From Latrodectus hesperus (taxonomy: Eukaryota > Arthropoda > Arachnida > Araneae > Theridiidae), in assembly GCA_037975125.1 (NCBI GenBank), contig CM075853.1:96402567-96466566 (forward strand): a stretch of DNA of 64,000 nucleotides, read 5' to 3'. Under the pieces are notes generated by a model, which ran no database searches, was not told the DNA's origin, and was given only the letters and a program-made list of their open reading frames with translations. Numbering within the stretch: position 1 is the stretch's first letter; each line of letters opens with the position of its first letter. This document shows, one piece after another, positions 1-18,029 of this stretch. Both the position numbers and the translations under genes were made by a program.

Positions 1-2533
<2,533 letters not shown>

Positions 2534-3282
2534 CAGAGATGCCAACCTCTGAGCATCCCGATCAGTGCTAATCGAACATATTTTCAGTACTTTCAGTAAC
2601 CTTTTCAAAAAATTTCAGTAACTTTTTCAGTAACACGTGGTTTACATTAAGAATACACTTATGTGCATAAAATTAATACTTTTAAGGTAACCTATGTTAA
2701 AAAATAAAAGTAAAATGATCATCTAATCATAATAAATATAAAAAGAAATAATAATTAATAAAGTAAACCATTCTTTTAAATTTAAATGCCTTACCTCAGA
2801 GATCCTTACAGTACAGATTTTTATATAATTGCAGGAAAAATAAAACACTGATATTGAAAAGAAAAATTCTTTTTATTTAAAACTAACATAGCATACTGAT
2901 CTGTTAACTGAGAATAAATAGATAAATGACATGATAAATAGAAATAAATGACAATTAATCACAAATTTTGTGTTATAGGTTTCTTAGCCATACTGATTTC
3001 TGTTTGAGAAAATTCTCTCTGATAACACAATTTTGAGTCTGAAATATTAATCATATTTTTCTAATCCAATTTCAACACTAAGTTAGTAATTTATTTGTAA
3101 CCTTCACAAATTTTAATCGCTATAATACAATAATAATAATATAATCGTACGTGACAAAAAAGGATTATTATTAGGGATTGAGAGAGAAATTTTCCGTAAT
3201 TTCGTTAAGATCATCGTAACTCCGTAACGAAGAGTAGAAATCCGTACTAAATATGGAAAAATCGTAACAAACGGCATCTCTG
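2534..3282. mobile_element. Non-autonomous hAT-like DNA transposon (MITE)
   Basis: The ends are a perfect 10-bp inverted repeat, CAGAGATGCC at 2534-2543 and its complement at 3273-3282. Just outside, CAAATA occurs on both sides (2528-2533 and 3283-3288) and could be a shortened or mutated target-site duplication. Inside each end are short repeated subterminal motifs: TTTCAGTAAC-like units at the left and CGTAAC/CCGTAA units at the right, an arrangement typical of hAT elements. The interior is AT-rich and carries no transposase. The CAGxGxTGCC-type terminus is what suggests hAT, but hAT elements normally make 8-bp duplications, so the superfamily is inferred rather than proven. Mobilisation would need a transposase encoded elsewhere. 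Confidence 0.6.
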
Positions 3283-6200
3283 CAAATATTACAGCTCCTT
3301 TTTATTATAAAGAAGAAAATAATATGCGTTTGAATAAATTAACTGCATTTAAATATTAAAAAATAATTAGTTTAATTGAAATTACCAATTATATATGAAA
3401 TACAAATTAATGCTGCATTATACCTGAAAACCGATTATAGTATTCTAAATAGGGTTTTATTACATTATAAAAATAGTTAACACCATAATCGTGTGAAAGA
3501 GGAGGAGAAATCTAATTTTCATAAATTTGAAACTTATCAGCTTGTGAATTTATCAAATCTCAAAATTTTTGTTTCTATTTATCAGAATGATAGAAAAAGA
3601 ATTTTATTTATTTTAATTTGATAAACGTTTAACGCATGTAGAAATTAAATTTATGCAGGGTGAAAAAATTTTTACTTTCATATTTTCTTTGAATGCACTA
3701 AATGGGAGAATTTTTATGTTCTTCAGATAAAAAAGAATCTTAAAATTTTCTTAAATTACAAAACTCAAAAAAATTTTTTAAATATGAGTAAAATGTTTTT
3801 TCGATAGTTTTAAGAATTGTCATTTAAAAAAAGATTAACAAATTGTCACATAATAAACAAATAGCTTGAAATTTCTGTTGTTTGAAAATTTATAATTTCA
3901 AAATTCTGTTAATCTGAGCAAAAGTTTAAGTATTTAAATTATAACCTAGAAATATTTGTTGTTTAAAATACTTCTTTTAATCTTAAAAAATACTTATTTT
4001 TAATAATATAAATGCAATAATATTTTGAAAAATTCTTTTTTTCTTCTTTTTTTCTCATTACTTTCTAATAATATAAATGTAATAAAATTTTAAAAAATAA
4101 TAGAAAACAAATTTATTTATATAAAAATTACAGCTGTTAAAATGAACAACCTCTAATCAATTTTCTTTTTAAAGTGCCAGTTTTCTTGATAATTATGCAG
4201 CGGTGTAAATATGCTTGGTATTACCATATTTGGTATTACCATTATTTCCAATAAATGGCCTTAGCGAAAGAATGCAAATTGATATAATAAAACTCGCTTA
4301 CATTAAGTACATATATAAGGCAATTTGTTGAGTGTCACAGCTTTTTTTATCACACTATTTTTTTCATTGCAAAACTCTTTCAATATCTTAACAAGAGCTA
4401 AAATTGGCTTAAGTCTAGTTCTTTCAAAACACCAATGTCAATCACATTGAATAAAGGAATAAGATATAGACTTATAATCTTTTGTTTTGCATCTGTAGAA
4501 CTTGGGACTACGGGACTTTGATTGACAGAGAAATCGATTTCGCCTGCACTTCCTTTACTCAATAAGTGACCATCGCGCTGAGAAAGTCTTTGCATGTTTA
4601 ACGTTAATGGGTCTAACATATCTTATGTAATGTAGAGAAGGTCTTTTCACAACAGAAGTGACAATCTCGTCACACAACTTGAATTTAAAGTTATAAGAAA
4701 ATTTGTAGATAATCCGAAGATTTTCACAATCCGAATAGACTTGGATCTTGATTAATATGGATTAAAAGGGTCCTTTGTAATAAAATACAGCATTTGAAAT
4801 TATTCTGCAAATATATTAAAGAAATATGATAAAAATTTCATATCAAATATCTATGCAGTTTATTTATGTTAATAAAACATTTGACAAACCAGTTTTTTAT
4901 TAAATTGATTATAGTTTTAAAGATATTGCAATTACTTAATTTTGAATAATAATAATTATAAAAATGAGCTGATTACAAATATGTTTAAAATATAAATAAT
5001 GTAGTTAATTATATTTATTTAATATATTTTAGTTATATAAGTAACGTAATTATTTACAATATTTATATTTTAAAAATATTTCAGTATTTTTAATTAATTG
5101 TACATTTAATAACTATTAACTTTTTAACTGATTCATTTTTTGACATGAAGGTGCTGAAAATTTATAGTGGAACTAATTTTCTTTTTTACAATCTAACTCA
5201 GTAAAATAAAAATGTAAATTAAAAAGCAAGTTTTGGAGATAGTATTAACATTAATTTTATTTATTAATTTAAACCATTTCATTGTGAAAACACAAAAGAC
5301 TATTTAGCTTAATTTAATTTCCCTTGACATTTTCACACGAATCTTTTTCTTCGACAGTTAAATAGAGCAGGAAATGCAATTTTAAGCATATTCCGAATCA
5401 CTACAAATGTTCTCATTCGAAATAAGAATCGAATCAGCAAACTGTAGAATTGAAGATCAAAACATATATTATTCGGCTCTGTCTTTAGCAAGGTTATTGT
5501 TAATGTTGAAATGCGTAATAATTACTGTAAAAATTTGCACACTTAATATCGATATACATAATAAATAATGTAAACATTTGCGTAATATATTTTCGAAGCA
5601 CTCACTGTAAGTTAAATCAGCGACTTAATATGCTAAGAGAATTTAATTTTCATAAAAATGTAATTGTTTTAAGGAAAATCCAGTGAGAAACTATATCAAA
5701 TAATGATTTCAGTTTTATTAAATTGTTTAATCAAAACATTCCAGATTTATTTTATTTATTTATTTTGAAAATTCAAATAATAAAAAATAAAATAATAACA
5801 AAGTTTTCAAATAAACACTAGTATTTTGAATTTAAGTTCAAAATTTTTATAATAACAAATGTTAAAATTTTTAGTTAAAAAATTTTAAAATTTCTGTATT
5901 CATGTACATTACAAAGAATTCAAATTTCTGAATTCCTATCATAAAAGGATTCGTTTCTTATGTCTGTATTCTATAAATATTATATTATTTAAAAATTTTC
6001 AATCATGTTTTATTTATCTAATATTTTTTATTAGAAATATTTAAGCAGTTTTTAATTCACATTACGAATACTTCAAATCTAATGTGAATCAAAATTACGA
6101 ATAATCCAGGAATTTCTGAGTATAGTTTCACATTTATTTGAATTTGCGTTTTATAATTAACAATGTGACATAAATTTAAACTATTGGTTCAATTCAAAGT

Positions 6201-7102
6201 ATAAAATGTTAATTCAATCGTTGGTAATTCAATAAAATTTTAATTCAATTTTAATCAATGGAGTTATATTTTTATTATATACAGGATTACTTTTTCTAAA
6301 ACATTTTAGACCCAAGTGCTAGTCGATTTATTTGTTCTATCTTCAAAAATAATTTAAAAAAACTTAGATTTTATTCCATTTTCAAAATTATTTGGTGATT
6401 TTTCGATCTTTTTAGCGTTTATATGTCCATTGTCTGCATTGAGATCCTTTTCTGTTGAATCTTAGCCAGAAATCGATTTTTTGACTCTTTCATTGCATAC
6501 TTGAAATACATAACAGACCTATATTTATTTGTTATAATAAGTATCCAGAAACTCAATATTTGTGTATAAATGGTGTTATTAAAGGTGTTAAGTTTTGTAA
6601 TAACATTTTTATCTTTACTTATTTTATACACATGACATAATTGGATATGCACAATTTTACATTTTTCAAGGAATTACCAATGCTTTTCTAAGTTTTCTTG
6701 TTTCATCTTGTCCGGATCACGTGATAAAATATAGACTTAAGGATTTTTCTATTTAATGTTAACCTCAAATATATCTGGAATATTTCGTAAAATTTTAAAT
6801 ATCCCTGACAGAGCATTCAAAAATATAAGATTTAACAAATTTTTGAATTGATATCCATATACATCGTGTTTTGGATTCGATTCAAAATAGTATTCGTTAA
6901 GAAAGCAAACGGAAAATTATTATACATGATTGATAACTGAACTAAACTATATTTTGTGTAATGTTTTATAGAAAAATTTAATAAAGATTAAAATATTCTG
7001 TAAAATATATTACTTTTTTAATTTTATAAATTATAAACATGTAATTTAAAATAGTTTTAAAAATGCTATATGAAAAAATTCATAATAAATATAGAAAGAC
7101 AT
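3283..7102. other. AT-rich DNA with no recognisable gene
   Basis: Mostly low-complexity AT sequence. A less AT-rich patch at about 4390-4620 has a 73-codon minus-strand frame that I do not recognise. A small direct duplication of TTGGTATTACCAT lies near 4214-4243. No transposon ends were found. Confidence 0.6.
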
Positions 7103-7115
7103 ATATTTACTTTCT
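7103..7115. repeat. Left target-site duplication of the SINE
   Basis: ATATTTACTTTCT at 7103-7115 matches ATATCTACTTTCT at 7420-7432 with one substitution. The two copies bracket the tRNA-derived element exactly. Confidence 0.8.
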
Positions 7116-7419
7116 GCCGACCGATTGGATGATTGGTTAGCGTTCCTGACTCCTGAGCTGTTGGTCCCGGGTTCGAATCCCAGTTCGGGCATGGATATTT
7201 CTTTCCTTCTCTGTTCTCTATGTCCTTCCTTCTGTGTTGTTGTATGAATGTGGCCCACCCAATAAACGGGTTTGTGGTGGTATGGCGCGGGAAACGCTAC
7301 TCGCCTCCGTGACTTGGTTAACGGGTGCTCGCTGGGTAACGATAAATGAGTAGCAATTTCTGGCCTTGTTGTGGCATAGGGTTCAGTCACCCTTGTGTGC
7401 CCGCGATTAGATAAAAAAA
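7116..7419 (+). mobile_element. tRNA-derived SINE, 304 bp
   Basis: The 5' end is tRNA-like. It begins with an acceptor-like GCCGACC at 7116, then a D-arm-like stretch (ATTGGTTAG), then a perfect RNA polymerase III B box (GGTTCGAATCC, 7170-7180) followed by CCCAGTTCGGGC. A body of about 230 bp with no tRNA similarity follows and is much richer in GC than the surroundings. It ends in a short A-rich tail (7411-7419). A 13-bp direct repeat with one mismatch flanks it. These are the standard hallmarks of a SINE: pol III transcription, then target-primed insertion by a partner LINE whose 3' end the SINE body may resemble. It is not a working tRNA because the acceptor and anticodon arms do not fold convincingly and the sequence runs on without a terminator. 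The antisense frame is a by-product. Confidence 0.9.
7170..7180 (+). promoter_or_regulatory. RNA polymerase III B box
   Basis: GGTTCGAATCC matches the B-box consensus GGTTCGANNCC at every fixed position. A weaker A-box/D-arm-like segment lies about 35-45 bases upstream at 7123-7140. Together they form the internal promoter of the SINE. Confidence 0.85.
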
Positions 7420-7432
7420 ATATCTACTTTCT
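7420..7432. repeat. Right target-site duplication of the SINE
   Basis: ATATCTACTTTCT, the partner of the repeat at 7103-7115, directly follows the A-rich tail. Confidence 0.8.
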
Positions 7433-7738
7433 ATAATTATTCTCATTTATATTTCTGATTTTAATAAATTTAAAATATCACTAAGGAAATGGTGAAAAAA
7501 AAGTATATAAAATTATTAAACTTTTTTAAATGATATATTTGGAAAAAGCTTTACATAGCTTATTATATACTGACCGCACCTTATCGAGTTATACGAATGG
7601 TGAAATGTGCAATATCCACAGGAAGCTAAATAAAGTGAGGAACCAGCAGAGTGGGCACTGTTCGTGCCGTTATTGTTGCCTGGAAAATAATCGTTGAAAG
7701 TTTGTTCTTGTCGCAAAGGAAGCCTGTAATTGCAGAGA
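7433..7738. other. Possible 5' leader of a decayed Tc1 element
   Basis: The first part is plain AT-rich DNA. From about 7570 the composition becomes more balanced and stays so into the Tc1-type start codon at 7739, so the stretch may be the 5' untranslated part of that element. I found no inverted-repeat terminus. Confidence 0.3.
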
Positions 7739-7906
7739 ATGCCAGGTCACCGTCGACCGAGTCACTTCCAGCAGACAGATGAGTTTACTAAGGGCATGGT
7801 GATCAGATTGAGAAAGGCAGGTTGGTCCTTACGGCAAATCGCAGCTGACAGACACTTGGACGCATCAATAGTGCACCGGACGTGGTGAAGAAGGTTGGAA
7901 CAAGGA
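7739..7906 (+). pseudogene. Tc1-like transposase, N-terminal remnant
   Basis: An ATG at 7739 opens 49 codons that read like the N-terminal helix-turn-helix DNA-binding part of a Tc1-family transposase. It has MPGHRRPSHF at the start, then FTKGMVIRLRKAGWSLRQIA and DASIVHRTW. The frame meets TGA at 7886 and continues afterwards with RRLEQG, so the stop probably replaces an arginine CGA codon. Similarity ends near 7906, and the DDE catalytic domain is absent. Within about 20 bp the sequence becomes a non-LTR RNase H domain on the same strand, so the rest of the Tc1 element was lost by deletion or recombination. It cannot encode an active enzyme. Family assignment is by motif recognition. Confidence 0.75.
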
Positions 7907-7922
7907 TTGTATGTTTGCGGAC

Positions 7923-8460
7923 AAGTATAATTCAGTCTTCCAGGCAGAAACCCTAGCAATAAAAGAATCACTGCTTTATTCGATCCAGCATAAACTACAA
8001 AGCGTCACAATTTTTATGGATAGTTTATCATCCCTACTGGCTTTAAATTACCCGTTACACAAAGCCCCAATAAGAAGATACGTTTAAAATTTACTTTTTC
8101 AGAACCAGAATATGAACATCCAACTAAGTTGGTTAAAAGCACACACTGGAATCACGGAGAATGACGCAGCTGATAAAGCGGCAAAACAAGCAACAACCCA
8201 TCCAACTCTTCCGTTGACGCCTTTAAAGTGGTCCTGAGCCAGTCTAAAATCTTTAGTTAAAAAATTATGTAGAGCAAATCTGGCAATCTTTATGGAATAA
8301 CTCTTCGAATGGTCACCATACAAGAGGAACTAATACAGGAACAACTCAGATGTGCTATATTCCAATCCCCTATTTAATTTTATCTTAACAAACCATGGGC
8401 CCTGTCAGCTGCTTTCTGAAATTAACAAATCCAGATCTCCATCTACTGTGTGGCTAAATC
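7923..8460 (+). pseudogene. Non-LTR retrotransposon ORF2 remnant: RNase H and C-terminal tail
   Basis: From 7923 one frame runs 105 codons to TGA at 8235 with a single internal stop. It begins YNSVFQAETLA and includes the acidic residues expected of RNase H: E in QAE, D in MDS (usually TDS), and D in the ENDAAD motif that follows the LSWLKAHTG segment. RNase H degrades the RNA strand during reverse transcription. Downstream, in shifted frames, come fragments of the ORF2 C-terminus, including LTNHGPC near 8390 and a broken LLCG zinc-knuckle segment near 8450. The reverse transcriptase part is missing. A related copy lies on the minus strand near 61.2-62.0 kb. The fragment is dead. Confidence 0.8.
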
Positions 8461-9088
8461 AATTTTTAAAATCATATCACAGAATGTCTTCAAACCAAAG
8501 ATCTACATACCAAAAGTATTCAAACCAAACTGCGGTACACAAAATTCCGCAACAGGCAATTCAGAAGACAAAAATTATACAACTAGTACTTTCTCCATGA
8601 AAAAGGACTTCAAATGTGTAAAGACCTGAAACGTCACAACAGGAATCTTATAACTCAGAAGCAGAGTCAACAGATCTCAAAAATAAACTAAATTCTTCTA
8701 TTCAAGTAATAAACAAACAAACTAATCACAGTTTTCAATTTCCAAAATTACTAGTACTTAGTACACATCTAAATTTCAAGACATGTAAAGAACTAATTGC
8801 ATTTTTATTCTATAAACTTCTAAATTGCATTAACTATGATAATTTCTGTAATATGAATTTTCAAATAATATTTCATCAATTAATCTCTTCAATAAATTTC
8901 ATACGCACTCTAAATCAGATCAATTGAAGACGCGGCAGTCTGGAAGGCCTCCTTCTCATTAGTGGAAGATTGCGATTTCTATCCCTGACCTATGGTGTCT
9001 GGTGCTGGGGTATGTGAAATGTGTCTATAAAAATGTCTGGATATGGCAAGCCAAGTCTGTTGGTTTACTGATTGGTGACACTTTCTAA
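8461..9088. other. Decayed retrotransposon flank, no clear gene
   Basis: The first 250 bases may be the 3' part of the RNase H element, being relatively rich in A and C on the plus strand. About 8930-9088 is less AT-rich and probably belongs to the endonuclease remnant that follows. I cannot assign domains. Confidence 0.35.
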
Positions 9089-9211
9089 GTTACGAAGACC
9101 AACCTCCTCCTAAGCGAGAATAGTATTTCCACTTTCTGCCACTCTACAAGAGTTGCTATCGATTCCGCACTTTGTTGTCCCCAGGATTTATCAAAGATCG
9201 AGCTGGATGAA
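9089..9211 (+). pseudogene. Non-LTR retrotransposon endonuclease-domain remnant
   Basis: One open frame of 41 codons reads NLLLSENSISTFCHSTRV, then AIDSALCCP, and ends KIELDE. This is the latter part of the apurinic-type (EEP) endonuclease found at the N-terminus of ORF2 in Jockey/R1/I-type elements, where the usual pattern is LNTxxPTxxHSxTRxSAIDLxLCSP. The active-site aspartate of the AID motif is present, and one residue before it seems deleted. The enzyme nicks target DNA to prime reverse transcription. Similarity extends weakly upstream to about 9040. It lies downstream of the RNase H remnant on the same strand, the reverse of the order in one element, so it comes from another copy or a rearrangement. 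Confidence 0.65.
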
Positions 9212-9249
9212 ATCCTCTTAAATGGCTGGACATTAGAAAGAAAGAAGTC

Positions 9250-10199
9250 TTTTACATACTGTGGTACTTTCTCAACAGAAAATTAATCATTACTAAGATT
9301 AATATTGGAATTATTCTGTTGGTAATCATTTGTTATGAAACATAAATGTTATCCTAAATGAAAAAAATATGAATTAGATAAATCATTTTCTTGAAAAAAC
9401 AATTTTAAATTATGTTATAAATTAAAATTGATCTGTTAGTTAATCAAATTAAAATAGCATTAAAATATTATTGAATTGATAATGAATGAAAGCATCTTCT
9501 AATTACGGTTGGTCTAAAATAAAGCAAATTTTGAAGACTTTAAATTAATTAAATTTTCTGTTGTAGTTGGTATGATTTTTTAAGATAACTGATATATATT
9601 GTATAAAATAAATATAAGGTGAAATGCTTCAATAGTTACTTATAGGGCGAGGACAATTATTGCAATTTTATAATTCGAGTTTACCAAGGTCTATTGTTAA
9701 GACTGCTTTCTTCGCAGCAGAACAACATGGATGTACTACCAGTCCGTGTTGAATTAAAAGATGTTTCTATTTTCTACTACATGTTGTAGTGGATCCTGGA
9801 AGAAGTTTCTAAGATTTTAATGTCGCTACACGTAAATGATTAATTATCAATGAAGATTTCTATAAAAAATTAATAATAAGCCTGAAATACAAATAAATCT
9901 TACAAAAGTATTTGGCTTTAAGGAATGCTCACAGCGTAGAACATTAAGACTTAATCATTTGTATATGATAAAGTTAAATTATAATATTTTAATTAATTAC
10001 AAAAAATTCTAGGTTTTAAAAAAATTAAAAAAAGATTTGAATAAACTTATTTTTGAAAATTTAAATTATTGAAAAATCACTTACATGATTGATAATATCT
10101 TTTCCTCTTCATCTGTATTGGATTCGACTGTCAAGGCACCTTCGTTAATAAGCTTTTGTGACATCAAGTCATGGTATTAATCTTTTGTAAAAAGCTTCA
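9250..10199. other. AT-rich DNA, no gene seen
   Basis: No recognisable coding motif. A slightly richer patch at 9640-9830 contains a small palindrome, ACTACATGTTGTAGT, near 9777-9791. Confidence 0.6.
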
Positions 10200-10411
10200 A
10201 ATCCAAAATAATTCAGCTCTATCCGTTAAGGTCTCCCACTTTATTCAGAAGTCTTTATGGTGTTTAGGAGTAATTCTTTAGTGTCAAGAGTACTTAAAGT
10301 AGTTAATAGTCAATCGAGTAAGGTCAAGGCATCACATTCATATAAAATATAATGCACTATATCCGCGATGATTTGGCATTTTTTACAAGAAGGATCTTGT
10401 TGAGAAAGTTC
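10200..10411 (-). pseudogene. Non-LTR retrotransposon ORF2 C-terminal zinc-knuckle remnant
   Basis: Read on the minus strand from 10411, the frame gives ELSQQDPSCKKC, then HYILYECDALTL, followed by a stop and recognisable fragments such as TKELLLNTIK. It matches in order and spacing the tail at 49565-49771 (LFQQDPICWKC, then ELIIYECEALAL, then RELHLDSIKALSDFI). The pattern CxxC plus a later H or L and C is the zinc-binding tail of reverse transcriptase ORF2 proteins. At least three stops make it dead. It is older and more diverged than the 49.6-kb copy. Confidence 0.65.
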
Positions 10412-10440
10412 CATTGTAGGAAGCTGTATTCTTTATCCTA

Positions 10441-10443
<3 letters not shown>

Positions 10444-10515
<72 letters not shown>

Positions 10516-10567
10516 AGAGAGAGAGGAAGCTATATATAATAGAGCAGAGAGAGAGAGAGAGAGAGAG
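10444..10567. repeat. Compound (AT)n / (AG)n microsatellite
   Basis: TA repeats at 10444-10512 pass into AG repeats (10514-10525), then a short AT-rich break, then AG repeats again (10545-10567). Confidence 0.95.
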
Positions 10568-10578
10568 CCATGCTACTA

Positions 10579-10632
10579 CTTCCAGGTGTAAATGGACTTT
10601 TCCTGCTCTATTCCAGGCGAAAATGGACTACT
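10579..10632. repeat. Two-copy tandem duplication, about 31-bp period
   Basis: TTCCAGGTGTAAATGGACT is followed by the diverged TTCCAGGCGAAAATGGACT. The intervening bases are unrelated, so the unit is imperfect. It adjoins the compound microsatellite. Confidence 0.6.
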
Positions 10633-10649
10633 GGTCTTTTCTGTCTCTT

Positions 10650-16103
<5,454 letters not shown>

Positions 16104-16118
16104 GGTTGCCTAGCAACC
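16104..16118. promoter_or_regulatory. Candidate RFX-type X-box
   Basis: GGTTGCCTAGCAACC is almost perfectly palindromic and fits the RFX transcription-factor site: two GTTGCY half-sites facing each other with a one-base gap. In animals such sites sit upstream of ciliary and some other genes. It lies in a small patch (about 16070-16180) less AT-rich than its surroundings. No gene is visible nearby in this window, so a regulatory role is speculative. Confidence 0.35.
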
Positions 16119-17989
16119 ATTCTCTCAACAGCAGTTGCATATGAGGAAACTCTTCGGTTGCTTTAGTTACAAGGAAAGCTTATAGTATTGTTTCGTAAAA
16201 TTAGATATATAGTAATTGCATTAGGATAAAAATATAATGAATTTTACATTTTTGTGTTATGGATAATTTAATTTCAAATTACTGGAAATATTTAAAACAA
16301 ATGAATGGTTAGTACGACAAATTGGCAAGCTTTTTATAAAGATCAATGAAAAAGAAAACTACAATAAGGTTGTAATAAATGTGAAAATTAAATACATATA
16401 TCTCATTTCAAATTATGATTCGCACTTTTCTAGGAATCCTTTTAGTTAACATATTTAATTATTTCTATAACATTAATTTTATGTAAAGATTAATTTTATA
16501 GAAAAAATTAATGTTATAAATAAAAATCCCAAATTAAAGTTAGATAAAATTTCTATTCTTAAAATTAAAAATAAATCAAGGTTTTATTTTAGTATGTAGT
16601 TAAAATTTACAACGAAAATATACAGATTGGATTTATGTGTAAAATATTCACTGTAAAATGTATTTAAGGCATTTTAATTTGTAATGTTTCTTTACTCACA
16701 TTGATTTTGTTCGCTAATTAATTTTAAATTTCTTAAAATAGATTTTACAGGTATAAATTGAAATATTTAAATTTTATTATTTTTCAAGTTGGTTAAAAAT
16801 TCTACTTGAGCATTTTAAGACTAATTTAATAATTTATATAATTTAACTTCAAACAATGAAAATTTTAAGATAAAAATTTCATCAACAATTTATTTTTGAA
16901 TAAAAGTTCATTATTTAATGATTGATTTTGATTTCATTCCATGAAAATTAGATTGATTTCATCCATATAATTTTAATTAGAAGCTTGAGCACTAAAATAA
17001 ATGCTCTTATAATTTTTTCTTAAATTTAATATCAAATATATAAACATTTTATTCAATGAGAATTAATATTATGTTGAAATATCTCGTAGCTCATAAATTT
17101 TATTTTCATTGTTTCAAAGATATAATATATTATCCACAGTAGCATTTGGAATGAGATATTTGGTTAATAAAAAGTAATATAGTGTAGAAAAAGTTCTAAA
17201 GAACTCAATTTTTTTAAAAATATACTAGTTGGTTTTTGAGAAAGCTTTTATACTTTCAGTTTTTCACCTCTTCACATCATTATCCTTATATCAGAACAGT
17301 GATACCTTTATTATACCATTGGAAAACTGTTAAATCATCAAGAAGAAATTCAATAATCATTAAAGAAAATATTAGTGTATACAGTAAAATAAATACTTTA
17401 ATTGAAATTTCCTTAATTTTTTATTGCATTATTTGTTATTATATCAGCATAAAAGTAATTTAATGCTTGCTGTTACCGAAACATGTAACACGATTATTGG
17501 ATTTCAAAATCCTATTTAATCATGATGATTTTAAGTTAATCTTTCAACAAGAAATGTAATTCATTTTTCAATTTCATATTTGATCATGCCAAATTGCATT
17601 TTAACTTTTAAATATAATTTCTAAATGCTCATTCATATGTCTTTATGATATTGTGTTTTATTACTTTAATTCATGCAACTGTTTTAATTGTTTGTGTACA
17701 GAGTTAAAAAAATAACTTATGAAAGTTTTGATCATAGAATATTTACCATTTACATGCGGGGAAATAATGGACTAATAATTAAATGCATTAAAAAATAAAC
17801 AATAGAGAAAAATTTCGACATCTCTTTGTTTTTTATTAATTTTGACATCAAGAATATAGATTAAGATTATACACTGTATCTTTTTGATATTGACACTCAA
17901 TTTTCAGGTTGCCAGTAAAAAAGATGCCTTATCAATTATACACTAACCACAGTTTAGTTTTCAGAGAGATGAAAATGTCTAGATATTTC
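16119..17989. other. AT-rich DNA, no gene seen
   Basis: The plus-strand frame at 17236-17463 is low-complexity and matches nothing I recognise. Confidence 0.65.
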
Positions 17990-18029
17990 TTTTCAGTTGT
18001 ACACAATTTGAATTGTGTATAACTGAAAA
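17990..18029. repeat. Short inverted repeat, 19-bp arms
   Basis: Arms 17990-18008 and 18011-18029 are complementary except at one position and are separated by two bases. The arrangement looks like a snap-back duplication rather than a transposon end. Confidence 0.9.

Noticed and set aside
4398..4619. 73-codon minus-strand frame in a less AT-rich patch
   Set aside because: Not recognisable and without neighbouring element signals. It is noted only in the description of that stretch.
7116..7190. A genuine tRNA gene
   Set aside because: The B box is perfect, but acceptor and anticodon stems do not pair convincingly. The sequence continues into a SINE body flanked by target-site duplications.
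7046..7390. 114-codon minus-strand frame containing MPELGFEPGTNSSGVRNANQ
   Set aside because: It is the antisense of the tRNA-derived SINE. The residues come from the complement of the B-box region.
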